Positions 15,182-24,012 of a DNA stretch of 38,976 nt are shown piece by piece. Source of the stretch: Lishizhenia tianjinensis (lineage in GTDB: Bacteria > Bacteroidota > Bacteroidia > Flavobacteriales_D > Crocinitomicaceae). The notes under the pieces were generated by a model, which worked only from the letters and a program-made list of their open reading frames with translations, was not told the origin of the DNA and did no database searches. Both the position numbers and the translations under genes were made by a program. The DNA is taken from assembly GCA_945863425.1 (NCBI GenBank), contig CAMBBW010000005.1, positions 1 to 38,976 of the forward strand. Reading direction: 5' to 3'. Each line of letters opens with the position of its first letter. Position 1 is the stretch's first letter.

Positions 15182-16486
15182 TTAATCTTCCTCCTTAAAC
15201 ATTCGCGGAACTTTGTCCTCAAATTTCTTAAGCATTTTCGTGAAAAAAGTTTCTCTTGGTCCTTCTGGACTTGCGCTAGGATCATCTATTTTGTCTGAAT
15301 CTGTTACATTTTTAAACTTAGACAAGCTTTGAAATCCATTTATTACCAGCCCGATTCCTGTAGCAAAAATTGGACTCGCTAAATTTTCTGCCATTTCTTT
15401 TGTGTTTGCTAAATGTTCTGTTGGATATCCAATGCGCGCATCCAATCCAGTTCGTAACATAACCAATTGAGGCAGATGCTTTAGTTGAGAACCTCCGCCG
15501 GTAAGTACGATTCCCGCGCTCATTTTATCTTCATATCCCGAATTAAGAATTTCGTATTTCACAAAATCAATAATTTCTGACATACGTGCCTCTATAATCA
15601 TGGATAGCGTGCGAACTGTAATTTCTTTTTTGTTTGCGCCGGGACGAATACCAGGAATTCCAACGACTTGATGTAATAAGCTATCTGTTGGTGACGCAGA
15701 TCCATATTTCACTTTTAATTGCTCGGCATATTTCCGCATGATTTGACATCCTTGTTTAATGTCATCCGTAATTATGTTTCCACCAAATGGAATAACAGCG
15801 GTGTGTCTGAGTATTCCTTCATAGAAAATAGCCACATCAGTGGTGCCTCCGCCAATGTCCACCAATACAACACCCGCTTCTTTTTCTTCTTCGCCTAACA
15901 CTGCATGTGACGAAGCAATCGGTTCCAAGATAATCTCCTTCACTTCAAGTTGGGCAAGTTCAATGCAATTTTTGATGCTACGAACAGCCGAAACATTTCC
16001 TGTAATAATATGGCAATTAGATTCTAATCGTCCTCCAGCAATACCAATTGGATCTTTATGTCCGGGTTCGTTATCTATGATAAATTCTTGAGGAAAAACC
16101 GAGATTATTTCTTCGCCCGGTTTCATAACCATTTTATACATATCATCAATAAGCGCATCAATGTCCGGCTGGCGAATAAGTGATTCAGCATTGTCACGTG
16201 TAATCAAGCCGCTGTGTTGAATACTTTTAATATGTTGACCTGCAATTCCAACATAAACGCTACGAATGTTTAAATGACCAGTAACTCTTGATTGGGCTTG
16301 AGTAACTGCTGCAATAATTGACTCTACCGTGCGATCGATGTTTCGAACATCCCCTCTTATAACCCCAAGAGATTCACTTTTGCCCATGGTAATTATTTCA
16401 ATTTTACCATGATCATTTTGTTTTCCAACAAAACAAGCAATTTTAGTTGTTCCAATATCTAGACCTACAACAATTGAATTTCCCAT
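15182..16486 (-). CDS. ftsA: Cell division protein FtsA
   Basis: Actin-like ATPase that tethers FtsZ filaments to the inner membrane and recruits later division proteins. The 434 residues begin with the phosphate-1 loop 'VGLDIGTTKIACFVG' (Asp10). They include the phosphate-2 motif 'VLVDIGGGTTDVAIF' near 210-222 and the adenosine motif 'IVLTGGGSQLKHLPQL'. The last ~20 residues ('FTKMLKKFEDKVPRMF') form the amphipathic membrane-targeting helix. The unusual subdomain 1C lies between the two phosphate loops. It begins 2 nt after ftsQ and is followed by ftsZ, the canonical order. Confidence 0.97.
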   Translation of the reverse strand: MGNSIVVGLDIGTTKIACFVGKQNDHGKIEIITMGKSESLGVIRGDVRNIDRTVESIIAAVTQAQSRVTGHLNIRSVYVGIAGQHIKSIQHSGLITRDNAESLIRQPDIDALIDDMYKMVMKPGEEIISVFPQEFIIDNEPGHKDPIGIAGGRLESNCHIITGNVSAVRSIKNCIELAQLEVKEIILEPIASSHAVLGEEEKEAGVVLVDIGGGTTDVAIFYEGILRHTAVIPFGGNIITDDIKQGCQIMRKYAEQLKVKYGSASPTDSLLHQVVGIPGIRPGANKKEITVRTLSMIIEARMSEIIDFVKYEILNSGYEDKMSAGIVLTGGGSQLKHLPQLVMLRTGLDARIGYPTEHLANTKEMAENLASPIFATGIGLVINGFQSLSKFKNVTDSDKIDDPSASPEGPRETFFTKMLKKFEDKVPRMFKEED

Positions 16487-16488
16487 AC

Positions 16489-17283
16489 TTATTTTTTCTT
16501 GCAGACAATTTGTCCGTTATACTTAATCGTTATCACACTGTATTTATTCCAACCTTCGTAAGGAATTGCCTGTTCGTAGAAGATTTTTAATTTCTTAAAT
16601 TTCTCTTGCACCTCCTCATCCGTGTTTGCCGTTCCAAATTCGATGATTTGTTCGCCAACGATTGGAATCATTACAAATTCATGTTGCTCATTCACAAACA
16701 CTTGTCCAATTAGTGATGACAAAATCGGATCATTACAAACATAATTCGAAATTCGATACACATCATCAATTTTTCGAATACTTTTCAAGGATTTGTTGTT
16801 AATAATTTCAGTTACATTTTCCTGGTTCATTCTGTCAGGAATTGCACCGTTAAAAACAAGTACTCTTGCTGTATGAAAATTGGATGTACCGATTTTATAT
16901 CCTTCTTTGTCTAGGTAATAACTTTCATTAGATGTATTGAAAATTCTAGCAATGGGAACCCGAAGCACAACATCAATTTTCCATTCATTTCCAATGTTTT
17001 TATAGACTTTGGCACTTTTCACCTCTGACATCTTTTTGATAAACAATTCTACTTTTTGTGGGTCTAGTTTTTCAGTAGATAATCCTTTTGGTAAAAGGTT
17101 TCCTCGTTCCAGGCGAAGCAAAAGTTCAGCCTTTGTTAAAAATGCACTTTCACCATCCACCTGAATAAGGATTTCTGGTTTTTTCAAAATCGTTTCATTT
17201 TCTGCCTTTCTGACAAATACGATAAGAACGATCAATCCGATGAAGAATGTGATTAAACCTATTATTTTTACCCAGCGCATCAT
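16489..17283 (-). CDS. ftsQ: Cell division protein FtsQ
   Basis: Bitopic inner-membrane divisome protein that links FtsA/FtsZ to the FtsL/FtsI/FtsW synthase. The 264 residues have a short cytoplasmic N-terminus ('MMRWVK'), one transmembrane segment at about 7-25, then a periplasmic POTRA-like region (about 38-115, 'EILIQVDGESAFLTKAELLL') and the FtsQ beta domain. Sequence similarity within the family is weak. The call rests on size, topology and its place between murC and ftsA. It starts 7 nt after the murC stop and ends 2 nt before ftsA. Confidence 0.9.
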   Translation of the reverse strand: MMRWVKIIGLITFFIGLIVLIVFVRKAENETILKKPEILIQVDGESAFLTKAELLLRLERGNLLPKGLSTEKLDPQKVELFIKKMSEVKSAKVYKNIGNEWKIDVVLRVPIARIFNTSNESYYLDKEGYKIGTSNFHTARVLVFNGAIPDRMNQENVTEIINNKSLKSIRKIDDVYRISNYVCNDPILSSLIGQVFVNEQHEFVMIPIVGEQIIEFGTANTDEEVQEKFKKLKIFYEQAIPYEGWNKYSVITIKYNGQIVCKKK

Positions 17284-17290
17284 TCGTTTG

Positions 17291-18679
17291 TTATGGATTT
17301 AATTGCTTTTTGAGCAAGTGTACAATTCGATCAATATCACCAGCTCCAATTGTCAATAATAGGTCGATTTTGCGATTAGCGATTTCTTCAACGATGTTGT
17401 TTGCTTCCACTAACTTTTTATTTGAATTATTGATTTTTTGTAAGAGCAAATCTGCGTTAATTCCGGGTATTGGGAGTTCTCTTGCAGGGTATATTGGCAT
17501 TATGATTACTTCATCTAATCGCGCTAACTCATCAGCGAAAGATTGCATAAAGTCAGCTGTCCTTGAAAATAAATGAGGTTGAAATATTCCGGTTATTTTT
17601 TTATTCGGATACATCAATCGAACTGAATCAATTAACGCTTTTATTTCTTGTGGATGATGCGCATAGTCATCTATGTAAACGAGTTCCTTTTTTCGAATAA
17701 TATATTCAAATCGTCTTTTTACCCCTCGAAACGAGCTTAGTCCCGCGCGTATTTCAGTTTCTGACATACCAAGTTTTACGAGCAAACCAATACATCCAAG
17801 GGCATTTTCTGCGTTGTGTATTCCTGGGACACCTAATTCTACATCATTCCATTGATTATCGGTAAACGAAACATCCATTAGAAATTTGCCTTCACTAATA
17901 CGCAGGTTCAATGCGCGAAAATCGGCAGTTTGGCTTCCTACTGCGTAAGTATAGATTTTTGCCTTTGAAGTAAAAGGTAAGCCTTCTCTTAGAACTAAAA
18001 ATCCGTCAGAATGAATTCGGTCAGCATAAAGCTGAAACCCTTCCTGAAATTTTTCAGCAGTACCATAAATATCTAAGTGATCTGGGTCGGCAGAAGTAAT
18101 GATTGCTGCATAAGGAGAAAGACGCAAGAATGATCGGTCAAATTCATCTGCTTCAATTACGGCAAATTCGCTTTTTTTACTGATCAATAAGTTGGAATTA
18201 AAATTGGTGGAAATTCCTCCTAAAAAAGCGCTACACTGCCAGTTGTTTTCATGCAGTATGTGTGCCAATAAAGTACTTGTTGTTGTTTTACCATGAGTTC
18301 CAGCAACACACAACCCTTTCATGCTTTGGGTTATTAGGCCCAACACTTCTGATCGTTTCAAAATTGTATATCCAGATGAACGAACATATTCTAATTCCCC
18401 GTGATTTGCTGGAATTGCAGGTGTGAAAACAATGAGGGTAGTTTGTTTGTCTTGAAAGGCGGTGGGTATGTTTTCTCCTAAATCATCAAAATGAACGAAA
18501 CATCCCTCATTGCTTAGCTGTTCAGTTAATGGAGAGGGGGTTTTATCATAACCACCTACAGTGTAATTAAGTGCATTAAAGTAACGGGCAAGTGCGGACA
18601 TACCAATTCCACCAATTCCTATGAAATAAACTGATTTAAAATCAGTTAGATTGCTATTTTTACTAAAATTTATTTCCAT
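17291..18679 (-). CDS. murC: UDP-N-acetylmuramate-L-alanine ligase
   Basis: ATP-dependent Mur ligase that adds L-Ala to UDP-MurNAc, the first stem-peptide step, in the cytoplasm. The 462 residues show the N-terminal UDP-binding 'FIGIGGIGMSALARYF' (19-34), P-loop 'GTHGKTTTSTLL' (127-138), central 'EADEFDRSFLRL', and C-terminal 'VKRRFEYI' and 'DDYAHHPQEI', all typical of MurC. It overlaps the murG stop by 10 bp. It sits between murG and ftsQ as in most Bacteroidota dcw clusters. Confidence 0.97.
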   Translation of the reverse strand: MEINFSKNSNLTDFKSVYFIGIGGIGMSALARYFNALNYTVGGYDKTPSPLTEQLSNEGCFVHFDDLGENIPTAFQDKQTTLIVFTPAIPANHGELEYVRSSGYTILKRSEVLGLITQSMKGLCVAGTHGKTTTSTLLAHILHENNWQCSAFLGGISTNFNSNLLISKKSEFAVIEADEFDRSFLRLSPYAAIITSADPDHLDIYGTAEKFQEGFQLYADRIHSDGFLVLREGLPFTSKAKIYTYAVGSQTADFRALNLRISEGKFLMDVSFTDNQWNDVELGVPGIHNAENALGCIGLLVKLGMSETEIRAGLSSFRGVKRRFEYIIRKKELVYIDDYAHHPQEIKALIDSVRLMYPNKKITGIFQPHLFSRTADFMQSFADELARLDEVIIMPIYPARELPIPGINADLLLQKINNSNKKLVEANNIVEEIANRKIDLLLTIGAGDIDRIVHLLKKQLNP

Positions 18680-19782
18680 TTTTTTATAGCGATCGATTCA
18701 CACAAGTCAACAATTTCATGAGTAGCATTTGCTTTACCGAATTTTTTAATTTCGGCACTTAATTTTTCTTGTTCGGTGGTAGAAGAAATTAATTCGATGG
18801 TTGTTTGTATTAAGGTATTTCTTGCTTCACCATCTCGTACTAATATAGCTGCTCGTGCATCAACAAGGGCCATTGCATTTTTTGTTTGATGATCTTCGGC
18901 TACATTGGGTGAAGGAACCAAGATTGTTGGCTTAGCTACAATACATAATTCTGAAACAGAAATTGCTCCCGCTCTTGAAATTACGACGTCAGCCGCAGCA
19001 TAAGCTAAATCCATGCGCTCAATAAATTGGTACAAATGAATGGATGGTAAATTTCTTCTATTTACAGAGATGGATAAATCTGCGTGATACAACCTTCCAC
19101 ATTGCCAGATTACCTGCACGCCGGCTTGGTCGAGTTTTTCCAATCCATGTTTAATGGATTTATTGAGTGTTTTCGCTCCCAATGAACCTCCAATAACCAA
19201 CAGAGTGGGTTTATTTTTGTCTAATTTAAAAAATTCAATGCCTAGTTCTTTTTTATTGGTGACTTCTACCATATCAATTCGAACAGGGTTTCCTGTTAAA
19301 TGTATTTTTTCTGTAGGAAAAAACCGATCCATGTTAGGATATGCGGTGCAGATTGCAACTGCTTTTTTGGCTAGTAATTTATTTGTTTTTCCGGGGAAAG
19401 AATTTTGCTCTTGAATGAGGGTTGGTACACCTAGTAGATTGGCCATTTTCAGAGTTGGGCCACTAGCGTATCCTCCAACACCAATAACTAATTGTGGACG
19501 AAAATCTTTAATGATTCTGCGCGCTTTTAATAAGCTTTGAATGATTTTGAAAGGAAGTTTGAAATTTGCAAGAGAAAATTTCCGTTGGAATCCTTGGATG
19601 GGAAGACCTTTAATTTTATAACCTGCTTTTGGAACCCGCTCCATTTCCATTTTACCCTCGGCTCCAACAAATAGGACATGACACATTGGAAAGCGCTTTT
19701 TAATTTCATCTGCAATGGCAATCGCTGGGAAAATATGACCGCCAGTTCCTCCTCCGGAAATAATTACTCGTTCTAATTTCAT
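18670..19782 (-). CDS. murG: UDP-GlcNAc:lipid I N-acetylglucosaminyltransferase
   Basis: GT28-family enzyme on the inner face of the cytoplasmic membrane that converts lipid I to lipid II. The 370 residues carry the N-terminal glycine loop 'SGGGTGGHIFPA' (9-20), the second G-loop 'VIGVGGYASGP', and the C-domain 'VIGGSLGAKTLN'. The UDP-GlcNAc-binding 'SRAGAISVSEL' and 'AEDHQTKNA' follow. Length is normal (E. coli 355). It overlaps ftsW by 4 bp and murC by 10 bp. Confidence 0.97.
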   Translation of the reverse strand: MKLERVIISGGGTGGHIFPAIAIADEIKKRFPMCHVLFVGAEGKMEMERVPKAGYKIKGLPIQGFQRKFSLANFKLPFKIIQSLLKARRIIKDFRPQLVIGVGGYASGPTLKMANLLGVPTLIQEQNSFPGKTNKLLAKKAVAICTAYPNMDRFFPTEKIHLTGNPVRIDMVEVTNKKELGIEFFKLDKNKPTLLVIGGSLGAKTLNKSIKHGLEKLDQAGVQVIWQCGRLYHADLSISVNRRNLPSIHLYQFIERMDLAYAAADVVISRAGAISVSELCIVAKPTILVPSPNVAEDHQTKNAMALVDARAAILVRDGEARNTLIQTTIELISSTTEQEKLSAEIKKFGKANATHEIVDLCESIAIKKWK

Positions 19783-20951
19783 AATGCGTCAAATGAATTA
19801 TCTGTTTTTGTTTTCGATTTTTTTTGTTGGTTGTAAGCAATGGATTGAACAATACCAATTGATACACAAGCCATGATGAGTGCAGACCCTCCCATCGCTA
19901 AAAGGGGCATATTTTGTCCTGTAACCGGAAAAACCCCTGTGCATACTAGCATGTTTACACTTACTTGAGTCAATAGTAAGGTCCCAATTCCTAAGCAAAC
20001 GTATGTTTCAAATAGTTTTTCCGCATTTAAACCGACGCGTATAATTCGATAGAGTAAAATAAGGTAGAGTAAAACTAAAAGGACTGCGGAAAATGAACCA
20101 AATTCCTCCACAAAACTGGAATAGTAAAAATCAGCATAGGCTTCAGGGATGTATTCTTTCAATTTTCCGTCTCCAACTCCTTGTCCGAAAACAGAACCAT
20201 TATTAATAGCCAATCGAGCATTCAGTGCCTGAGCATTCGACACAATATCTTTGTCATCGTCCAATTTATTAAAAATTCGATTCTCCCAGGTTTGATAACG
20301 AGGTAAAATGTTTAATGCGGGAGCTGCTTTGTGTATCCCCACTGCCATAATTCCTACTAAGATTATTCCAGTATTGATAAGCAAAAGTTTTTTTATTGGC
20401 ATTTTACCTATGAAAAGTATGATGATGCAGATCATGAAAAGTAATGCTGCGGTTGAAAAGTTGTCTTTCACGATCAATACACATATTAATGCAGGCGGCC
20501 AGAAAACGTGAAAAACGCCATTGCGCCAGTCGTTTAAATCATCTTGATATTTTATAAGTAGGCGCGATAGATAAACAATAATTGCCACCTTGGCAAAATC
20601 AGACGATTGAAAAGTTAGTCCAATAAATGGAATCCGAATCCAGCGCCCAGCATCATTGATTTTAGATCCAAAAAGCAAGGTGTATACGAGTAAAATAACG
20701 GCTAAATAAAAACCTAGTTTGGCTAATTGTGAGAAGTACTTTGAATCACGTAAATGAATCCAATACATGGCAAAAAAGCCAATTAAGACGTAAATGAAAT
20801 GTTTGTATAAATATTGAATAGGTGAACCTCCTTCCATTTTCACCAGTATAGGCACAAAACTATACACGGTTACCAAGGAAAAAGAAAGAAGAATGAGTGA
20901 TATAACCCATATAACAGGATCACCTTTCAGATATTTCAGATACGACTTCAT
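19779..20951 (-). CDS. ftsW: Septal peptidoglycan polymerase FtsW (SEDS family)
   Basis: Polytopic SEDS glycosyltransferase that polymerises lipid II at the septum together with FtsI. The 390 residues have about 10 transmembrane segments. Family features include 'GRWIRIPFIGLTFQSSDFAK' (about 111-130), 'ALNARLAINNGSVFGQGVGDG', 'IPEAYADFYYSSFVEEFG' and 'TGVFPVTGQNMPLLAMGGSA'. RodA is a close relative, but the place inside the dcw cluster next to murG supports FtsW. It overlaps the upstream unknown ORF by 4 bp and murG by 4 bp, so it is translationally coupled on both sides. Confidence 0.95.
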   Translation of the reverse strand: MKSYLKYLKGDPVIWVISLILLSFSLVTVYSFVPILVKMEGGSPIQYLYKHFIYVLIGFFAMYWIHLRDSKYFSQLAKLGFYLAVILLVYTLLFGSKINDAGRWIRIPFIGLTFQSSDFAKVAIIVYLSRLLIKYQDDLNDWRNGVFHVFWPPALICVLIVKDNFSTAALLFMICIIILFIGKMPIKKLLLINTGIILVGIMAVGIHKAAPALNILPRYQTWENRIFNKLDDDKDIVSNAQALNARLAINNGSVFGQGVGDGKLKEYIPEAYADFYYSSFVEEFGSFSAVLLVLLYLILLYRIIRVGLNAEKLFETYVCLGIGTLLLTQVSVNMLVCTGVFPVTGQNMPLLAMGGSALIMACVSIGIVQSIAYNQQKKSKTKTDNSFDAL

Positions 20952-21412
20952 TTTACTTGAGCAAGTGACAAATAATCAATAAATCTATTCTTTTGATATT
21001 CCCAATCAGAATTAGCATAGGTAAAGAGCAAAATAGATGGTTTAATCTTAATTTGCTGAATAACATTAAACGCTTCGGAAACAGAATTTACTTTAGAGCG
21101 GTTATTTAAAAAGCGCTCATCCTCATCCTCATTCGTATTTATTTCAACCGCGTAATGAATTTTAGCCATCAGACCGGGATTTGAAAGTAGTACGGGTTCT
21201 TTTTCAGCAAGTGAAGAAAGCCAGATAAGCGGAAAGGGAAAAGATTCCATGGTAGCGGCAAGCACTGCTGGTTTGGGGTTTATCCATGAAAATACATCCA
21301 AGCCCCATAATTTTCCATGCGATTGCATCGAAGAATCGGTAGCTTTTAATAAACCTTCTTTTCTCGCTTTGATTATAGAGTCCTCAATTTGAGCTATTTC
21401 CTTTTCACTCAT
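20948..21412 (-). CDS. Unknown 154-residue protein in the dcw cluster, resembling a MurD C-terminal domain
   Basis: Not a standard dcw gene. It begins 12 nt after the murD stop and overlaps ftsW by 4 bp, so it is surely cotranscribed and probably coupled. It has an N-terminal charged helix (about 1-25), no signal peptide and no membrane segment. By eye, residues ~40-150 run collinear with the last ~125 residues of the neighbouring MurD: 'WIN' with 'FIN', 'MESFPFPLIWL' (55-65) with 'LESMDKPTVWI' (340-350), 'AKIHYAVEINTNED' (83-96) with 'DKVKAIICLGTDNQ', and 'SVSEAF...ILLFTYANSD' (110-135) with 'SAGEAV...VLLSPACASFD'. The P-loop, central domain and the MurD 'DSKATN' residues are absent, so it should not be a ligase. 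It may be a shrunken duplicate with a regulatory or scaffolding role; this needs profile comparison. Confidence 0.75.
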   Translation of the reverse strand: MSEKEIAQIEDSIIKARKEGLLKATDSSMQSHGKLWGLDVFSWINPKPAVLAATMESFPFPLIWLSSLAEKEPVLLSNPGLMAKIHYAVEINTNEDEDERFLNNRSKVNSVSEAFNVIQQIKIKPSILLFTYANSDWEYQKNRFIDYLSLAQVK

Positions 21413-21424
21413 CAGAATAATTAT

Positions 21425-22768
21425 TTATAGCGAACGAACTGCGTTTTTAAATTGATTTCCACGATCTTCGTAGTTTTCAAATAAATCGAAACTAGCACAA
21501 GCTGGCGATAACAATACAGTTTCTTCCTTACTTGCTAATCGATATCCAAAAGCTACTGCCTCACCTGCTGATTTTGCCTCAACTATTTTTTCAACACTTC
21601 CTTGGAATGTTTCAATAATTTTTTGGTTATCTGTCCCCAAGCAAATGATTGCCTTCACTTTGTCCTTAACAAGTGCCAATAATTCAGAATAATCATTGCC
21701 TTTATCAACGCCTCCAACAATCCAAACGGTTGGTTTATCCATGCTTTCTAAGGCAAACCACGCTGAGTTAATGTTTGTTGCTTTTGAATCATTAATGAAC
21801 TCAATGCCGTTCACTTTGGCAACAAATTCTAAACGATGTTCGACATTCGTAAAGTCTTGTAGACTTTCTCGCACTACATCCTTACGGATTTCGAGTATTC
21901 TTGCTGCTATTCCGGCCGCAAGAGCGTTCTGGGTATTGTGCTTACCCTTAAGTGCTAATTCATGAATTGACATGTTAAATTGTTTGTTTATGTTGATTAT
22001 TAGTTGTTCGTTTGATGCAAATGCTCCTTGTTTTATCTCCTGTTTTATGCTAAATGGAGCGCATCGCATAGTAGGTTTTCGTTTTTCAATTTCTGTTGCA
22101 ATGATGGGGTCATCTGCGTTATAGATAAACCAATCTTCCTTGCGTTGATTTTGGATAACTCGAAACTTTGAATTGACATAATTTTGCATTTCATAATTAT
22201 ATCTATCCAAATGGTCAGGCGTAATGTTTGTCAAAATTGAAATGTCTGCTCGAAAATCAATCATGTCATCAAGCTGAAAAGAGCTAATTTCTAATACGTA
22301 TAAATCGAAATCATTTTCAGCTAATTGTTTAGCAAAGCTATGCCCAATATTGCCTGCTAAACCTACATTGAGTCCAGCTTTTCTCAAAATATGATGGAGC
22401 CATAATGTAGTCGTTGTTTTACCATTACTTCCTGTAATGCAAATTGTTTTTGCTTTGCAGTAATAGCCCCCAAATTCTATTTCTGAAATAATAGAAATGC
22501 CTTTTGCTTTAATGGCAAGGATTAATGGCGCTGAATCAGGAATCCCGGGTGATTTCACTACTAAATCAGCAGTAAGTATTTTCTCCTCTGAATGTTTTTC
22601 TTGTTCCCAGCCGGCTTCAAGTTCATTCAATTTCTGCTGATGCTCTTGTTTGATTTTTCCGGCATCGGACACCCAAACTTTCCATCCCATTTTTTGGGCA
22701 AGAATGGCAGTGCCGATTCCACTTTCACCAGCGCCTAAAACAACGATATTTCCAGGTTGGATATTCAT
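21425..22768 (-). CDS. murD: UDP-N-acetylmuramoyl-L-alanine-D-glutamate ligase
   Basis: ATP-dependent ligase that adds D-Glu to UDP-MurNAc-L-Ala in the cytoplasm. The 447 residues show the N-terminal Rossmann 'IVVLGAGESGIGTAIL' (8-23), P-loop 'ITGSNGKTTTTLWL' (111-124), 'NITPDHLDRY' (181-190) and 'LKGKHNTQNALAA' (273-285). The C-terminal domain has 'INDSKATN' (325-332), 'VGGVDKG' and 'LLSPACASFDLFENYEDRG' (419-437). Length is normal (E. coli 438). It overlaps mraY by 1 bp. The next gene downstream is the MurD-tail-like ORF. Confidence 0.97.
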   Translation of the reverse strand: MNIQPGNIVVLGAGESGIGTAILAQKMGWKVWVSDAGKIKQEHQQKLNELEAGWEQEKHSEEKILTADLVVKSPGIPDSAPLILAIKAKGISIISEIEFGGYYCKAKTICITGSNGKTTTTLWLHHILRKAGLNVGLAGNIGHSFAKQLAENDFDLYVLEISSFQLDDMIDFRADISILTNITPDHLDRYNYEMQNYVNSKFRVIQNQRKEDWFIYNADDPIIATEIEKRKPTMRCAPFSIKQEIKQGAFASNEQLIININKQFNMSIHELALKGKHNTQNALAAGIAARILEIRKDVVRESLQDFTNVEHRLEFVAKVNGIEFINDSKATNINSAWFALESMDKPTVWIVGGVDKGNDYSELLALVKDKVKAIICLGTDNQKIIETFQGSVEKIVEAKSAGEAVAFGYRLASKEETVLLSPACASFDLFENYEDRGNQFKNAVRSL

Positions 22769-24012
22769 TATCTAAGTTTCAGGGTTACGATTGTAATTAC
22801 TGCTAATAAAACGGCCACAATCCAGAAACGAGATACAATCTTCGCCTCATGCAAACCAACTTTTTGATAATGATGATGTAAAGGGGCCATTTTGAACATG
22901 CGCCTGCCTTCTCCATATTTTCTCTTGGTGTATTTGAAATAACCCACTTGGAGAATGACAGATAGATTTTCAATTAGAAAAATACCGCAAAGCACCGGAA
23001 TCAATAATTCTTTTCTAATGCTTATTGCAAATACTGCGATAATTCCGCCCAATGCTAAACTTCCTGTGTCGCCCATAAAAACTTGTGCTGGAAAGGAATT
23101 GTACCACAAAAATCCAACACACGCACCCACAAATGCAGCGATAAAAATCACCAATTCTTCTGCGAATGGAATATACATAACGTTCAAATAATCAGCGAAT
23201 CGAGCGTTGGAACTAACATAGGCTAAAACAGCTAAAGCTATCCCAACGATTGCGGATGTTCCAGTAGCTAAACCATCCAAGCCATCGGTCATGTTTGCTC
23301 CATTAGATACAGCAATTACAATAAAAATTACAATAGGAATAAAGATGAGCCATCCATAGCTTTTTTGCCAATCACCAATGAGCCAGTTGTAATTGAATTC
23401 GTTTCCTTTAATGAACGGAATTGTGGTCGTCATGTCATCCGTACGAATCCATTTATAATTTTCGTTCGCGTTATTTATGTGCTGATGGCTAACAAAAGAT
23501 TCTCCTACATTTAGTTTATAGTCAGCAGCAACTCTTTTGTGTACAATGACATCTTCGGAAAAATAGAGAATGCACCCAACGATTAGTCCCACACCAATTT
23601 GACCGATTACCTTAAAACGACCTTTTAACCCTTCTTTGTTTTTTTTGAATACTTTAATGTAATCATCTAAGAATCCGATTAATCCAAGCCAAACTGTTGC
23701 TAGTAACATTGTGATTACATAGATGTTATGCAATTTTGCGAATAAGAGTGTTGGGATTAAAATGGCTCCTAGGATTATTAAACCACCCATGGTAGGTGTT
23801 CCTGATTTTTCAAGCTGACCGGTTAATCCAAGGTCTCTAACTGTTTCACCAATTTGTTGTTTTTTTAGTAAATTAATTATCCGTTTTCCAAATAAAATGG
23901 AAATGATTAATGAAGAAATGAGTGCCAACGCAGCTCTAAAAGAAATGTAATCAAATAACCCAGCTCCTGGGAAATTAAATTTGTCTAAGTAATCAAATAA
24001 ATAGTATAGCAT
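22768..24012 (-). CDS. mraY: Phospho-N-acetylmuramoyl-pentapeptide transferase
   Basis: Polytopic inner-membrane enzyme that transfers phospho-MurNAc-pentapeptide to undecaprenyl phosphate, giving lipid I. The 414 residues have about 10 transmembrane segments, 'GTPTMGG' (71-77), the catalytic 'DD' at 116-117 ('GFLDDYIKV'), '[15 protein letters not shown]' (237-251) and the '[10 protein letters not shown]' motif near the end. It is longer than E. coli MraY (360) because of a ~50-residue polar insert at about 160-210 between two membrane segments, a feature of Bacteroidota MraY. It overlaps murE and murD by 1 bp each. murF is not between murE and mraY and must lie elsewhere. Confidence 0.97.
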   Translation of the reverse strand: MLYYLFDYLDKFNFPGAGLFDYISFRAALALISSLIISILFGKRIINLLKKQQIGETVRDLGLTGQLEKSGTPTMGGLIILGAILIPTLLFAKLHNIYVITMLLATVWLGLIGFLDDYIKVFKKNKEGLKGRFKVIGQIGVGLIVGCILYFSEDVIVHKRVAADYKLNVGESFVSHQHINNANENYKWIRTDDMTTTIPFIKGNEFNYNWLIGDWQKSYGWLIFIPIVIFIVIAVSNGANMTDGLDGLATGTSAIVGIALAVLAYVSSNARFADYLNVMYIPFAEELVIFIAAFVGACVGFLWYNSFPAQVFMGDTGSLALGGIIAVFAISIRKELLIPVLCGIFLIENLSVILQVGYFKYTKRKYGEGRRMFKMAPLHHHYQKVGLHEAKIVSRFWIVAVLLAVITIVTLKLR

